From the NCBI GenBank assembly GCA_963710315.1, contig CAVPZW010000008.1, forward strand, positions 558,001-622,000: 64,000 nt of DNA, in the 5' to 3' direction. Source of the DNA: Palsa-360 sp963710315. GTDB taxonomy: Bacteria > Acidobacteriota > Terriglobia > Acidiferrales > UBA7541. This document shows, piece by piece, positions 41,813 to 50,924 of this stretch; within the stretch, counting starts at the first letter, position 1; each line of letters starts with the position of its first letter. Under the pieces are notes generated by a model. That model did not search any database. It saw nothing but the letters and a program-made list of their open reading frames with translations, and was not told the DNA's origin. A program made the translations under genes and the position numbers.

Positions 41813-43423
41813 TTACGCGGGAAGAGGCGCGCTCTCCACGCGTGACATGCGGTAGAAGCCGAGCAGCACCGCACCGGTACCCCAGAGCAGCACCGCCAGC
41901 CACACAAGGCCTCCCAGCACTGGCACCAATTCCATGACTCGAAGAATCAGCAACCCCAGAGCCATTCGCCCAATCACAGCGCCAGTGTTGTCAGGCGATT
42001 CACCGCGAATCCTGTTGCCGAGCCACGCGCCCACAAATACTTGCGCGATGTACAGAATCGGAGCATAGGCCATCATGCCTGCCACTCCCGCGCCCACGCC
42101 GACAAACATCAGGAGCAATCCCAATATCAACAGGAATGCGCCCGTAATCAGTGCCAGCGCTCCAATCCCAATGGGCAGACCGATGCTGCCCGCCGCGCGC
42201 AAGGTCGCACGAAAGAATCCTGGGAAGACCAGCAGAAGCAGAATTCCGGCTGCCAATGCCGCCGCGTACCCAAAGATTGCGCGGATCGCCACTCGCGCCG
42301 CTGTGCCCCGCCTTCGCCGAATCTCCTGCGTAATTTCTGTTCGAATTGGGCTTGCCAGCTTCGCTCCCGTCTCCACCACGGGCTGTTGCGGACCTTCGAA
42401 CGTAGCGGGTCCGCGAATTTCCGCAGTGGAGGCCACGGTGAGATTTCCGCCTCGAATCCAGGCCTGCCCGCCGATCAAGCCTTCCAAATCCGTTCTGCCA
42501 ATCAATCCGAGCAGGTCGCGCTGCACCTTGCCATCCATGTCCGCTTCGCCGGCAATGACGATTGCTCCTCCGCTCACAGTTCCTTTGGACGCAAGGTCAA
42601 GCGAACTTCCGATCACACTGAAATTTTTTCCGACAAGCCCTTGCAGGATCACGCTGCGCGAAATTACGCGCACATTTCCATCCACGTTTCCGTCGATCAA
42701 TACTTCTCCAGAGAACGCAAGCACGTCTCCCGTGACGTGCCCGGTAACGGTGAGGTTGCGCGTAAACGCGATCACGTCGCCTTCCACCGTGCCATCGATC
42801 CGCACCGACGGGCCTGCGACGATCAAGTCGTTATGCACAACATCGCCCGCCGGAATCAGAATGGACCGCCCGCGCCGCACGTCCGCCGCCGAAGCTTGCT
42901 GCGGCATCGCAAGCGCAACGAGCAGCGCCGACATGACCACGGCAACGGCCGCCGAACTGCGCACCCGCCGCCGAATCCATGCGATGGCCACGATCGCCAC
43001 CAATACCAATGCGCCAATTTGAATTATGTCAATCATGTCGCTCCATCCTTCCCAGAAAGCTCCGCTAAAAATAACCATGCTGAACAAATCCGTCCCGCCG
43101 AAACCTGCGCTGCTCAATTGATCGAACCAGGGCCCGATTCCATCGGCCCAAATCCAATATGCCCCGCCCGCAAGCACTCCAAACGCCAGCGTCCAGACCC
43201 AAGAGGGCAGACTGTGTGTACGTTCGCCCATAAGGCGCGCGGGCATGGGCTCGTTGTCCTCGGTCAGCGCGCTGGAAAGCAGCGCCGTTTCGTGTTGCAG
43301 TGCGTGAAGCAGTTCTCGGCACGATGCGCACCCTTCGACATGCGCGGCCAGTTGCCGCGAGCGCGCCGGATCGAGTTGCCCTTCGAGGTAAAGCAGGCAG
43401 GCCATTTCATCAAAATGAATCAA
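41813..43423 (-). CDS. zf-HC2 anti-sigma factor fused to bactofilin-like repeats and membrane helices
   Basis: A 536-residue protein. Residues 1-60 form a ZAS/zf-HC2 zinc domain (His28-x3-Cys32-x2-Cys35 in HVEGCASC). Then come membrane helices near 75-95 and 130-185. A long right-handed beta-helix-like stretch follows with polymer-forming (bactofilin-type) repeats: VRIDGTVEGDVIAF, LTVTGHVTGDVLAF, VLIDGNVDGNVRVI. Four or five more helices occupy 380-530. It overlaps the sigma factor gene by four bases (ATGA), so it should sequester that ECF sigma and respond to an envelope signal. Confidence 0.85.
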   Translation of the reverse strand: MIHFDEMACLLYLEGQLDPARSRQLAAHVEGCASCRELLHALQHETALLSSALTEDNEPMPARLMGERTHSLPSWVWTLAFGVLAGGAYWIWADGIGPWFDQLSSAGFGGTDLFSMVIFSGAFWEGWSDMIDIIQIGALVLVAIVAIAWIRRRVRSSAAVAVVMSALLVALAMPQQASAADVRRGRSILIPAGDVVHNDLIVAGPSVRIDGTVEGDVIAFTRNLTVTGHVTGDVLAFSGEVLIDGNVDGNVRVISRSVILQGLVGKNFSVIGSSLDLASKGTVSGGAIVIAGEADMDGKVQRDLLGLIGRTDLEGLIGGQAWIRGGNLTVASTAEIRGPATFEGPQQPVVETGAKLASPIRTEITQEIRRRRGTAARVAIRAIFGYAAALAAGILLLLVFPGFFRATLRAAGSIGLPIGIGALALITGAFLLILGLLLMFVGVGAGVAGMMAYAPILYIAQVFVGAWLGNRIRGESPDNTGAVIGRMALGLLILRVMELVPVLGGLVWLAVLLWGTGAVLLGFYRMSRVESAPLPA

Positions 43424-44037
43424 GCGGCGCCTCCCGTGGCGAGTTTTCCCTGGCTGCCCCCATCGAGGATTTCGCGCAACTGATGCCGCGCGCGCAACAG
43501 CACCACGCCCACGAACGTCCGGCGAACTCCCAGCGTTGCAGCAATGTCGTCGTAACTCATGTCCGAGTAGTAGCGCAGCACCAGCGCCATTCGCGAGCGT
43601 GCCGGCAGCTTGTCCAGCGCTCGCCGCACTTCCTGGCTGGTGCGGCGCTCGATGAGCTGTTCGAGCTGGCCGGGATCGGGATGCTCAAGCGGCATGTTTT
43701 CCACTTCGCCTGTCTCAAGGTCTTGCCGCAGTTTCCGCCGCCGCAAGAGGTCCCAGCAATGATTAGCGGCCACCGTATACAGCCAGGCGCTGAAAGGGCG
43801 CGTGGAGTCATATTGCGAAAGCTTTTGCCGCACTTTGACGAAAATATCCATGGTGGCGTCTTCAGCGTCCTCGCGCGTGGGCATGGCCCGGCGGCAGAAA
43901 CGGAAAATCGCGGGCGCGTGCTCGCGATACAGTTCGCCCCAGGCCTCGGCGTTGCCGGCCTTGGCACGGGCGATCCTCTCCTGTGCGGCGGCCTGTTCCG
44001 CGGGGTTCATCCCCTCGGGATGTCTCCTGGCATCCAT
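43420..44037 (-). CDS. ECF RNA polymerase sigma factor
   Basis: A 205-residue sigma-70 of the extracytoplasmic type. Region 2 is seen as AWGELYREHAPAIFRFCRRAMPTREDAEDATMDIFVKV and FSAWLYTVAANHCWDLLRRRK. Region 4 reads LPARSRMALVLRYYSDMSYDDIAATLGVRRTFVGVVLLRARHQLRE, containing the -35 recognition helix. The stop overlaps the anti-sigma start by four bases, giving a translationally coupled pair. An internal ATG (MNPAEQ, ten codons in) is an alternative start. Confidence 0.92.
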   Translation of the reverse strand: MDARRHPEGMNPAEQAAAQERIARAKAGNAEAWGELYREHAPAIFRFCRRAMPTREDAEDATMDIFVKVRQKLSQYDSTRPFSAWLYTVAANHCWDLLRRRKLRQDLETGEVENMPLEHPDPGQLEQLIERRTSQEVRRALDKLPARSRMALVLRYYSDMSYDDIAATLGVRRTFVGVVLLRARHQLREILDGGSQGKLATGGAA

Positions 44038-44289
44038 CAGGTATTACGCGTAGGTGGGTTGAAATATTTCATTGTTGAAACGATTCGGGCCGGTCAAGCG
44101 TCGGACGAAATAGCGGCTGAGAGCACTTTAACAGACTCGAAGTTGTGTTTGAAACGGGGCAACAGGTGTACACTTTCAGGCCGGGAATCCCTTGCGGGAG
44201 CCAAGAAATTCCAAAATCTAAATTGGGTTGCGCGGATTATCGTGCACCGGCAGCTACAATATCACTGCGGACTCGAAACGGGAGGAAAC

Positions 44290-45741
44290 ATGTTCAGTAA
44301 TGCTCGCGTGCGAAATGGAAGGCCCGGCATTTTTGTGCTGGGTGTTTTGCTTGCCGGATGCGCGGCAGTATCTGCGGTCGCTCAGAGCAAGCCCGAGAGC
44401 AAGAACATGGAGCTTCTCGGGTACAACGATTTGCAGGGGCGCAGCGCCTACCAGCCGACCATTCACAAGCAGGGAAATCGCTGGATCGCCTATATCGGTC
44501 ATCACGGCGGCTCGGCCATGAACCCGCTGACGGGGCAGATGGAAGACAATGGCACGTCCATCGTGGATGTGACCGATCCCAAGCAGCCCAAATATCTGGC
44601 GCACATTCCCGGCGATCCGCGCATTCCCGGGCCGGGCGAAACCGGCGGAGCGCAAATGGCGCGCGTGTGCGACGGCAGCCAGTTGCCGCGCGCCGCGAAG
44701 AATAAAGTGTATTTGCTGCGCACTCGTGGCACCGCGTCCCATGAAATGTGGGACGTCACCGATCCAGCAAAGCCAAGCCGTTTGACCGTGGTGGAAAGCG
44801 GCCTTCGCGATACTCACAAGAGCTGGTGGGAATGCGATACGGGAATGGCCTTCCTCGTTTCCGGAGCGCCCGGCTGGCGCGCCAAGCGCATGGGGCAAGT
44901 TTATGATTTGGGCGATCCTTCCGAGCCGCAATTCATTCGCGATTTCGGACTGCCCGGCCAGCAACCCGGCTCGAACGGTCCTGTGCCTTCCGACATGCAC
45001 GGCGCGATGTCCACCGGGCCGAAGGGCAATCGCATTTACGCGGGCTATGGCACGACCAAGAGCGGCGTGATTGAAATTCTGGACCGCGACAAGCTCATCC
45101 ACGGCCCCAAGGAACCGACCGACGCGAACATCGAGTCTCCCATGGTCGCGCGTCTGGACTTGCCGCCCGATGTGGGCGCGCATACCACGTTTCCCATGAT
45201 TGGCGTGGACGTCCCCAATCTCGCGAAATACGGCCCGGCCATCAGCAAGCGAAATTTCCTGGTGATCGTGGGCGAGACCACGGACAACGAATGCCAGGCC
45301 ATGCAGCAGATGATGCACATTTTCGACATCACCGATGAGTCGAAAATTTTCGGTGTCTCCACCTGGTACGTGCCCGAGCCTAGCGGCAATTTCTGCAGCC
45401 GCGGCGGCCGCTTCGGCACGCACTCGATCAACGAAAACATGACGCCGGTTTTCTACAATCGCCTCATCTTCGTTGCGAACTTCAATGCAGGGGTGCGCGC
45501 CGTTGACGTGCGCGATCCCTACACTCCCAAGGAAGTTGGCTACTACATTCCCGCTATCACCGACAAAACCGACAAGCGCTGCGTGGGCACAGGCGCCGCC
45601 GAAAAGTGCAAAATAGCCATCCAGACCAACAACGTGGAGGTGGATGAGCGCGGCTACATCTACATCGTGGACCGCGCCAACACCGGGATGCACATCCTTC
45701 AACTCACGGGCGACGCGCGCAAGATTGAGAATTTGCCGTAA
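44290..45741 (+). CDS. Secreted LVIVD-repeat / beta-propeller-like protein
   Basis: A 483-residue protein from the ATG at 44290 (GGGAGG five bases upstream). An N-terminal export signal contains LLAGC, so it may be lipidated, or be cleaved later at VAQS. Repeated blades end in xxIVDVTDPKQPKYLAHI, EMWDVTDPAKPSRLTVV, HIFDITDESKIFGVS and RAVDVRDPYTPKEVGYY, the LVIVD-type motif. Conserved Cys and His residues (CDTGMAFL, NFCSRGGRFGTHS) recur. Such proteins are surface or periplasmic and have unknown ligands. Confidence 0.8.
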   Translation: MFSNARVRNGRPGIFVLGVLLAGCAAVSAVAQSKPESKNMELLGYNDLQGRSAYQPTIHKQGNRWIAYIGHHGGSAMNPLTGQMEDNGTSIVDVTDPKQPKYLAHIPGDPRIPGPGETGGAQMARVCDGSQLPRAAKNKVYLLRTRGTASHEMWDVTDPAKPSRLTVVESGLRDTHKSWWECDTGMAFLVSGAPGWRAKRMGQVYDLGDPSEPQFIRDFGLPGQQPGSNGPVPSDMHGAMSTGPKGNRIYAGYGTTKSGVIEILDRDKLIHGPKEPTDANIESPMVARLDLPPDVGAHTTFPMIGVDVPNLAKYGPAISKRNFLVIVGETTDNECQAMQQMMHIFDITDESKIFGVSTWYVPEPSGNFCSRGGRFGTHSINENMTPVFYNRLIFVANFNAGVRAVDVRDPYTPKEVGYYIPAITDKTDKRCVGTGAAEKCKIAIQTNNVEVDERGYIYIVDRANTGMHILQLTGDARKIENLP

Positions 45742-45774
45742 AGCAAATGAGATAGGGAATCAAAGAAGAATAGT

Positions 45775-45816
45775 GACAACGGCCAGCCGCGAATCAACAA
45801 TTGGCTGGCCGTTGTC
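45775..45816. terminator. Long perfect hairpin between convergent genes
   Basis: Fourteen exact pairs, GACAACGGCCAGCC (45775-45788) with GGCTGGCCGTTGTC (45803-45816), around a 14-base loop. It lies between the convergent LVIVD and ExbB/TolQ genes and can form on either strand. There is no clear U tract. Confidence 0.6.
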
Positions 45817-45826
45817 GTTGTGGAGG

Positions 45827-46495
45827 CTACTTCAGAGCAGCCCGCCGCACGAGATAACTCACCAGTTCCATCGATGAGTTTTCCATTTCCACGTCGAAAT
45901 TTTCCACTTTGGTTGTGAAATAGGTGTAGCACCACACAGCGGGCACGGCGACGAGCAGTCCCAACGCGGTGGTCACGAGCGCTTCGGAAATTCCGGAGGC
46001 GACGCTCGCAATCCCCGCCGCTTTCGTCGGCGCGGAGGCGCGAAACGCGTTCATGATGCCCACCACGGTGCCGAACAGGCCCACAAACGGCGCGGTCGAG
46101 CCGATGGTGGCCAGGCCGGACAGGCCGCGTTTCAATTCCGCGTGAATCGTTGCCACCGAGCGGTCCAGTCCGCGTTCCGCCGCGTCGATCAATTCCGTGC
46201 TCGATGCGTGCGCGGGAGCCGAGCGAAACTCCGCGAGCCCCGTAGCCACCATGCTTGCCACCGGACTTTTCTTGTTGCGCACGGCAATGGAAATCGCTTC
46301 TTCAAGCTTGCCCTCTTCGAGCGCGGGAGTCACTTGAAGCACAAACGCGCGTGATTGATTGCGCGCAACCGCGTAACGCAATCCTCGCTCGATCGCCAGC
46401 CCAATCGAAATCGCCGACATCAGGAGCAGCACAATCACCACGCCCTTAGCCGTCACGCTCATCGCATGCATCATGCTCACCAGATCCCAATCCAT
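45827..46495 (-). CDS. MotA/TolQ/ExbB proton-channel family protein
   Basis: A 222-residue protein. The ATG at 46495 has GAGGAGG a few bases upstream. One N-terminal helix (about 10-32), a cytoplasmic helical segment, then two helices near 130-155 and 175-200 give the ExbB/TolQ topology. LSGLATIGSTAPFVGLFGTVVGIMNAF and ISEALVTTALGLLVAVPAVWCYTYF are signature segments. These proteins use the proton gradient with an ExbD/TolR partner to energise TonB or TolA. No partner gene is adjacent, although a TonB receptor lies 16 kb away. Confidence 0.88.
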   Translation of the reverse strand: MDWDLVSMMHAMSVTAKGVVIVLLLMSAISIGLAIERGLRYAVARNQSRAFVLQVTPALEEGKLEEAISIAVRNKKSPVASMVATGLAEFRSAPAHASSTELIDAAERGLDRSVATIHAELKRGLSGLATIGSTAPFVGLFGTVVGIMNAFRASAPTKAAGIASVASGISEALVTTALGLLVAVPAVWCYTYFTTKVENFDVEMENSSMELVSYLVRRAALK

Positions 46496-46766
46496 GGCCG
46501 CCTCCTCGCCCCGCAAGAATTGCTCACTACGCGTTTAGACACCGCTGGAACGATTCTGTGCCGTGATTTTGCGCGTGGAACTCTCATTCACTGCGGCGGA
46601 CGAGCATCTGTTCGCTTTGGATATTGAAATTCGAAGGTTGGCGTCACAGGGGCCAGAGCAAACGGGCTTCCACACAGACGCCTTCTGTTTCCGTGCCGCA
46701 TAGGATAGAATAGACGCTTCCGAGCCTCCCGTTTAGGGTTCCTTGTGTCCCCAGCGATTGGAAAAA

Positions 46767-48323
46767 ATGACTGAAAAATTGCCATCGGTAGTAATTGTTG
46801 GCCGGCCTAATGTCGGCAAATCCACGATTTTCAATCGGCTGACGGCTTCGCGCCGCTCGATTGTCACTAACGAGCCGGGAATCACGCGCGACCGCATCTA
46901 CGGCACGGCTACCTGGCAGGAGCGTTCGTTCGAAGTGGTGGACACGGGCGGAATTGTCCCTGACGACAAAGCCGCCATTCCGCGCGAAATTTTGCGCCAG
47001 GCGGAGGTGGCCATCGAGGGCGCGTCGCAGCTGCTGCTGGTGGTGGACGTGCGCGCGGGCCTCACGCCGCTCGATAGCGAGCTGGCGCGCCTGCTGCGGC
47101 GCACAGGGAAGCCCCTGGCGATCCTTGCCAACAAAGTGGACACACAGATGCAGGAATCGCTGGCCGCGCCGTTTTATGCGCTTTCGAACGATGTGTTTCC
47201 AGTGTCCGCGGAGCACGGCTATGGTTTTGACAATCTGCTGGAAGCGATCACCGAGCGCCTGGGCGAAGCCAAGCCCCAACAGGAGGGATCGCCTACCCCT
47301 GAAAAAGACGAAAAGCAAATCAACGTGGCCATTATCGGCCGCCCCAACGTGGGGAAATCGACCATGCTCAATTGCCTCTCGGGCGCGGACCGGGCCATCG
47401 TCTCGGACATTCCGGGTACCACGCGCGATGCCGTGGACACCGTGGTGCAGCACGGAGAGCGCACCTATCGCTTCGTGGACACGGCCGGAATTCGCCGCAA
47501 GGGCAAAACGAATCTGGTGGCCGAAAAAATGAGCGTGATGATGGCGCGGCGGCATCTTGAACAAGCCGATGTGGCGCTGCTGATTGTGGATGCCAGCCTT
47601 GGCGTGACGGCCAACGATGCCAACATTGCGGGCTACGCGGAGGAATCCGGGCGCTCCGTAATCATCGTGATGAACAAGTGGGACCTGGCCCTGGAAGCCG
47701 CGGCGGAAAAAGCCGAGCGCGAACTGGAACACCAGGGAATGAAGCCGCACGTGGTGGAAGCGCGCAGCCGCAAGCACACTTCGGTGGTGCGCAAGAAAGC
47801 GGTGACGGGCAGAGTGGATCCCGCGCAGCTTGCCGAGGACTACGAAAAAATCGTGCGTACGCGATTTAAATTTTTGGATTATGCGCCGATTGTATTTGTT
47901 TCCGCGAAAACCGGCGAAAACACCGAAAAATTATTCGCTCTGATTAATAAACTGGCCGATGCGCGGCGCAGGCGAATTTCCACCGGCGAACTGAATCGCT
48001 GGGTTTCGGAAGTTGACCTGGACCGCGGAACTTCGCCGGCCGCGCGCCGCGTGAAGATTTACTACATCACGCAGGCGGCCACATCGCCGCCGACATTTAT
48101 TTTGTTCACCAATCAATCCAAGCGCCTGCATTTCAGCTATGAGCGCTTCCTGGAAAATTTGCTGCGCAAGAGTTTCGATTTTACGGGCACGCCCATACGG
48201 TTCCTGCAACGCATGAAGGAAAAGCGTGACTGGACCAAGTCAGCGTCCAGGCGGACTCCGGAACCGAAGCATCCCGGTATGAGCCATAATCGGGCCAAAG
48301 GGCGTGAACCTGAGGAAGAATAG
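46767..48323 (+). CDS. der: Ribosome-assembly GTPase Der (EngA)
   Basis: A 518-residue GTPase with two tandem G domains and a C-terminal KH-like domain. Each G domain has a GRPNVGKST P-loop. G3 motifs are DTGG and DTAG; G4 motifs are NKVD and NKWD. The KH-like part ends ...FTGTPIRFLQRMKEKR. Der promotes 50S subunit maturation. Between NKWD and FKFLDYAP there are about 35 extra residues (around KPHVVEARSRKHTSVVRKK) compared with typical Der of 440-490 residues. The start ATG has only a weak GGAAA upstream. TAGAAT at 46706 is a possible -10. Confidence 0.95.
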   Translation: MTEKLPSVVIVGRPNVGKSTIFNRLTASRRSIVTNEPGITRDRIYGTATWQERSFEVVDTGGIVPDDKAAIPREILRQAEVAIEGASQLLLVVDVRAGLTPLDSELARLLRRTGKPLAILANKVDTQMQESLAAPFYALSNDVFPVSAEHGYGFDNLLEAITERLGEAKPQQEGSPTPEKDEKQINVAIIGRPNVGKSTMLNCLSGADRAIVSDIPGTTRDAVDTVVQHGERTYRFVDTAGIRRKGKTNLVAEKMSVMMARRHLEQADVALLIVDASLGVTANDANIAGYAEESGRSVIIVMNKWDLALEAAAEKAERELEHQGMKPHVVEARSRKHTSVVRKKAVTGRVDPAQLAEDYEKIVRTRFKFLDYAPIVFVSAKTGENTEKLFALINKLADARRRRISTGELNRWVSEVDLDRGTSPAARRVKIYYITQAATSPPTFILFTNQSKRLHFSYERFLENLLRKSFDFTGTPIRFLQRMKEKRDWTKSASRRTPEPKHPGMSHNRAKGREPEEE

Positions 48324-48346
48324 ATTGTAGTTCCTGGATGTTTTTA

Positions 48347-48444
48347 GTAGCACAGCCACTCCTGGCTGTGCGGTTTTTGCGATGTATAGCGTCATCGACG
48401 CGCTAAAATTGAGAACACCGCACAGCAAAGAGTGGCTGTGCTAC
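48347..48444. repeat. GTAG-footed double-hairpin repeat, copy H
   Basis: GTAGCACAGCCACTCCTGGC at the left and GGCTGTGCTAC at the right enclose a longer spacer. The apical sequence is CACTCCTGG instead of TTCAG, so this is a variant subfamily, shared with the half element at 21706. It sits after der. Confidence 0.7.
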
Positions 48445-48540
48445 TGGGGCGTTGACACTGGCCAGAAACGGATTAGGATTAGGGCCTGAACTGGGCGGGG
48501 ATCGGTTGGTCGAGCGTCGGTTGAACGAGGATCAAGGGCG

Positions 48541-49059
48541 ATGGAAGAAATCGAAGCGAGCGGCAACGGACATTCCGAAACGGTCATTCCGGAAAAGAGC
48601 TTATTTCGGATCGGCGAAGTCAGCCGCCTGACTGCCACCAAGCCCTTCGTGTTGCGCTATTGGGAAACGGAGTTCCCGATGCTGCAGCCGGTGAAAAGCC
48701 CCAAGGGACACCGCTTGTATCGGCGCGAGGACATCGATACCGTCTTCACCATCAAGCGTCTGCTGTACAACGAAGGTTTTACAATTGCCGGAGCGCGCCG
48801 CCACCTGCGCGATCAATCATTGGGGACGCTGGGTGCGCTCGGAGCAGACGGAACGAATGGCGCGAATAGCAGCTTGCCGGCCGACGCAGTCGATGCGGGG
48901 GCCGAGGGGAGCGGCGGAGAATCCGCGCCACAATCAGCGGCGCAAGCGACGCAGCAAGCAGGGCCGCACTCGCCGCAACTGGCCATGCTCAACCGCCAGA
49001 CCTTGCTGGACCTGCGGGACTCGCTGCGCTCCTTGTTGACGGCTTTAGAATCCGAGTGA
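48541..49059 (+). CDS. MerR-family transcriptional regulator
   Basis: A 172-residue protein. The MerR winged helix occupies residues 20-88: LFRIGEVSRLTATKPFVLRYWETEFPMLQP and GHRLYRREDIDTVFTIKRLLYNEGFTIAGARR. A low-complexity Ala/Gly/Ser linker follows, then a predicted coiled coil (LLDLRDSLRSLLTALES) for dimerisation. There are no metal-binding cysteines. This form resembles MerR proteins that lie near ihf/pheT loci and have unknown effectors. AAGGG lies just before the ATG. Confidence 0.85.
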   Translation: MEEIEASGNGHSETVIPEKSLFRIGEVSRLTATKPFVLRYWETEFPMLQPVKSPKGHRLYRREDIDTVFTIKRLLYNEGFTIAGARRHLRDQSLGTLGALGADGTNGANSSLPADAVDAGAEGSGGESAPQSAAQATQQAGPHSPQLAMLNRQTLLDLRDSLRSLLTALESE

Positions 49060-49084
49060 TACGCTGGCAGGGTCAGGAAATTGC

Positions 49085-49159
49085 TGTAGCCCGCCTCTTC
49101 AGAGGCGGGGATTTTCTTCCAACTAGGGCAAAGTCCCCGCCACTGAAGAGGCGGGCTAC
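49085..49159. repeat. GTAG-footed double-hairpin repeat, copy I
   Basis: GTAGCCCGCCTCTTCAGAGGCGGGGA at the left is mirrored by TCCCCGCCACTGAAGAGGCGGGCTAC at the right. It stands 26 bases before tRNA-Pro and after the MerR gene. Confidence 0.85.
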
Positions 49160-49185
49160 AACAAACACTTTGCAAAGCAGACCGT

Positions 49186-49262
49186 CGGGACGTAGCGCAG
49201 CCTGGTAGCGCGCACGCTTGGGGTGCGTGAGGTCGCTGGTTCAAATCCAGTCGTCCCGACCA
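49186..49262 (+). tRNA. tRNA-Pro (GGG anticodon)
   Basis: A 77-base tRNA. The acceptor stem CGGGACG pairs with CGTCCCG, with discriminator A and an encoded CCA. The anticodon stem CACGC/GCGTG closes loop TTGGGGT, giving anticodon GGG at 49220-49222. D and T arms are canonical (CTGG-TTCAAAT-CCAG). A T-rich stretch, ATTTTTTCT, follows directly and may terminate the transcript. Confidence 0.96.
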
Positions 49263-49520
49263 TTTTTTCTACCTTTTTCCCTTTGGAATTGAGCCCGCCG
49301 TCTCACGTCGCAACTTAGGAAACTATCCCCTGTGAGCAGCTTGTTAGGCTATAACTCGGGTTGCTAAACTATTTGTGTTGGGTTGGATGAAGCTCCAATG
49401 GCCGGTGGAAGGCAAATCGGGTGATCGGCCCCTAAGCGGCCTCGATTCGACGCTCGCACAAAGCAGTTTCCGAAAATATTCCCGAGTCTGGCGGGAATAG
49501 GCAGTACACGTATCTAATTT

Positions 49521-50318
49521 ATGGCACACATTCTGATTACCAACGACGACGGCATCCAAGCGGAAGGCTTGCGCGCCCTGGTCCAGGCGGTCCAGGGGCT
49601 AGGGACGATCAGCGTCGTGGCTCCGAGCCATGAGCGCAGCGCGGCCGCGCAGTCGCTGACATTGCGGCAGCCGATTTTTTGGGAGCAGGTGGCCGAGTGC
49701 GAATGGGCGGTGGAGGGCACGCCGGCGGATTCAGTGATTCTGGCGCTGAACAAATTGCTGCCCAACCGGCCGGACCTGGTAATTTCCGGCGTCAATCGCG
49801 GCGGCAATCTGGGCGAAAACATTTTTTATTCCGGGACGGTGGGCGCGGCCATGGAAGCGGCCATCAATCACATTCCGGCGATTGCGGTTTCCGTGGCGCA
49901 CAAGGGCAGAGGATTCCGCTTCGAGCACGCCGCGAAATTCGCGCGCGATCTGGCGCAAATGGCGCTGGCCGAGGGCATGCCGCAGGGCGTGGTCCTCAAT
50001 GTGAATGTGCCGCTGGTTTGGAATGGCGGCGTACGCATCACGCGCCAATCCAAGAAAGTCACGCGCAACGTGTTGCAGGAAGGCACAGACCCGCGCGGGC
50101 GCAGCTTTTATTGGCTGCTCGAGCAGGAACACATCGAAGGACTCGATCCGAAAAGCGACTACGCGGCCATTTTCGATGGCGCCGCTTCCATAACGCCTCT
50201 GCATCTCGATCGCACGCATGAGATATCTCTAAATCATCTGTCTCAATGGGCCACCAAGCTGGAATCGAGCGCTGAAAGCGCGGAGCCTGTTGCCGTTGTG
50301 CGGACTAGCCCCAAGTAG
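49521..50318 (+). CDS. surE: 5'/3'-nucleotidase SurE
   Basis: A 265-residue metal-dependent nucleotidase. It opens MAHILITNDDGIQAEGL, with the Asn8-Asp9-Asp10 metal triad. APSHERSAAAQSLTL supplies the Ser ligand and VISGVNRGGNLGENIFYSGTVGAAMEA the Asn ligand and active-site loop. SurE removes phosphate from nucleoside 5'- and 3'-monophosphates and is linked to stationary-phase survival. Some 260 bases separate it from the tRNA, and no partner gene (pcm) is adjacent. Confidence 0.93.
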   Translation: MAHILITNDDGIQAEGLRALVQAVQGLGTISVVAPSHERSAAAQSLTLRQPIFWEQVAECEWAVEGTPADSVILALNKLLPNRPDLVISGVNRGGNLGENIFYSGTVGAAMEAAINHIPAIAVSVAHKGRGFRFEHAAKFARDLAQMALAEGMPQGVVLNVNVPLVWNGGVRITRQSKKVTRNVLQEGTDPRGRSFYWLLEQEHIEGLDPKSDYAAIFDGAASITPLHLDRTHEISLNHLSQWATKLESSAESAEPVAVVRTSPK

Positions 50319-50480
50319 CTCAAGCAAAGTGTTCCATATTGAATTTCAGTTTTATCCATTCGGTTGAAATGCCTCGGTTCAAGTCGTAACTCAATTTGGA
50401 CGATAGATGGATCGGGTGTGTGTGCCCGTTCACACAAACGACTTGGTGGCGATGGCTCCGAATAAACCAAAGGGACCCAA

Positions 50481-50873
50481 GTGAAGCATCGGATTCTTGT
50501 AGTGGATGACGATCCCCTCTCTCGCGAGCTCCTTAAGGGCTGGCTGGAATCGGAAGGCCATGAAGTAATCCTTGCGGAGAATCTGGAAGAGGGTTTTGTG
50601 GGGATTGCCTCGACGCCATTGCCGGACGTGGTCCTATTGGATATTCAATTGGGGAATCAGAGCGGCCTCCCGCTCGCTCAGTGGGCGCGCAGGCAACGGC
50701 ATTTGGCGCATCTTCCAATCGCCGCCGTGACCGGGTTTGCTACCTTCAAGGAACTGAAGAGTATAGGGGAATCTGGCTGCAATACCTGTTTCACCAAGCC
50801 CGTTGATTTCCGGGCCCTGCGTGAGTATCTGGCCGGTTTGGCCATTCATTCCGAAAGCAAAATCACCAGCTAG
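50481..50873 (+). CDS. Single-domain response regulator
   Basis: A 130-residue CheY-like receiver from a GTG start with AAAGGG upstream. Acidic residues Asp10 and Asp11, phospho-acceptor Asp54 in VVLLDIQLG, a Thr in AAVTGF and Lys in CFTKPVD complete the active site. It has no output domain, so it must act by protein contact. The nearest histidine kinase is 25 kb away, so the pairing is unknown. Confidence 0.9.
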   Translation: MKHRILVVDDDPLSRELLKGWLESEGHEVILAENLEEGFVGIASTPLPDVVLLDIQLGNQSGLPLAQWARRQRHLAHLPIAAVTGFATFKELKSIGESGCNTCFTKPVDFRALREYLAGLAIHSESKITS

Positions 50874-50924
50874 GCTGCGGCCAAAAACATTTCAATACCG
50901 GAACGAAATCCCTGCCGCAATCGG

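Noticed and set aside
42041..43483. Rightward 480-residue ORF opposite the anti-sigma gene
   Set aside because: Shadow of a real gene: composition is Arg/His/Pro-rich and no domain is visible, whereas the opposite strand encodes a clear zf-HC2/bactofilin-type protein.
43300..44289. Long rightward frame extending upstream of the LVIVD protein
   Set aside because: It is the complement of the ECF sigma gene. The ATG at 44290 with GGGAGG and a signal peptide is the real start.
48785..49039. Alternative rightward ORF inside the MerR gene
   Set aside because: Out-of-frame translation of the MerR linker; the Ala/Gly linker and coiled coil of the MerR frame are more protein-like.
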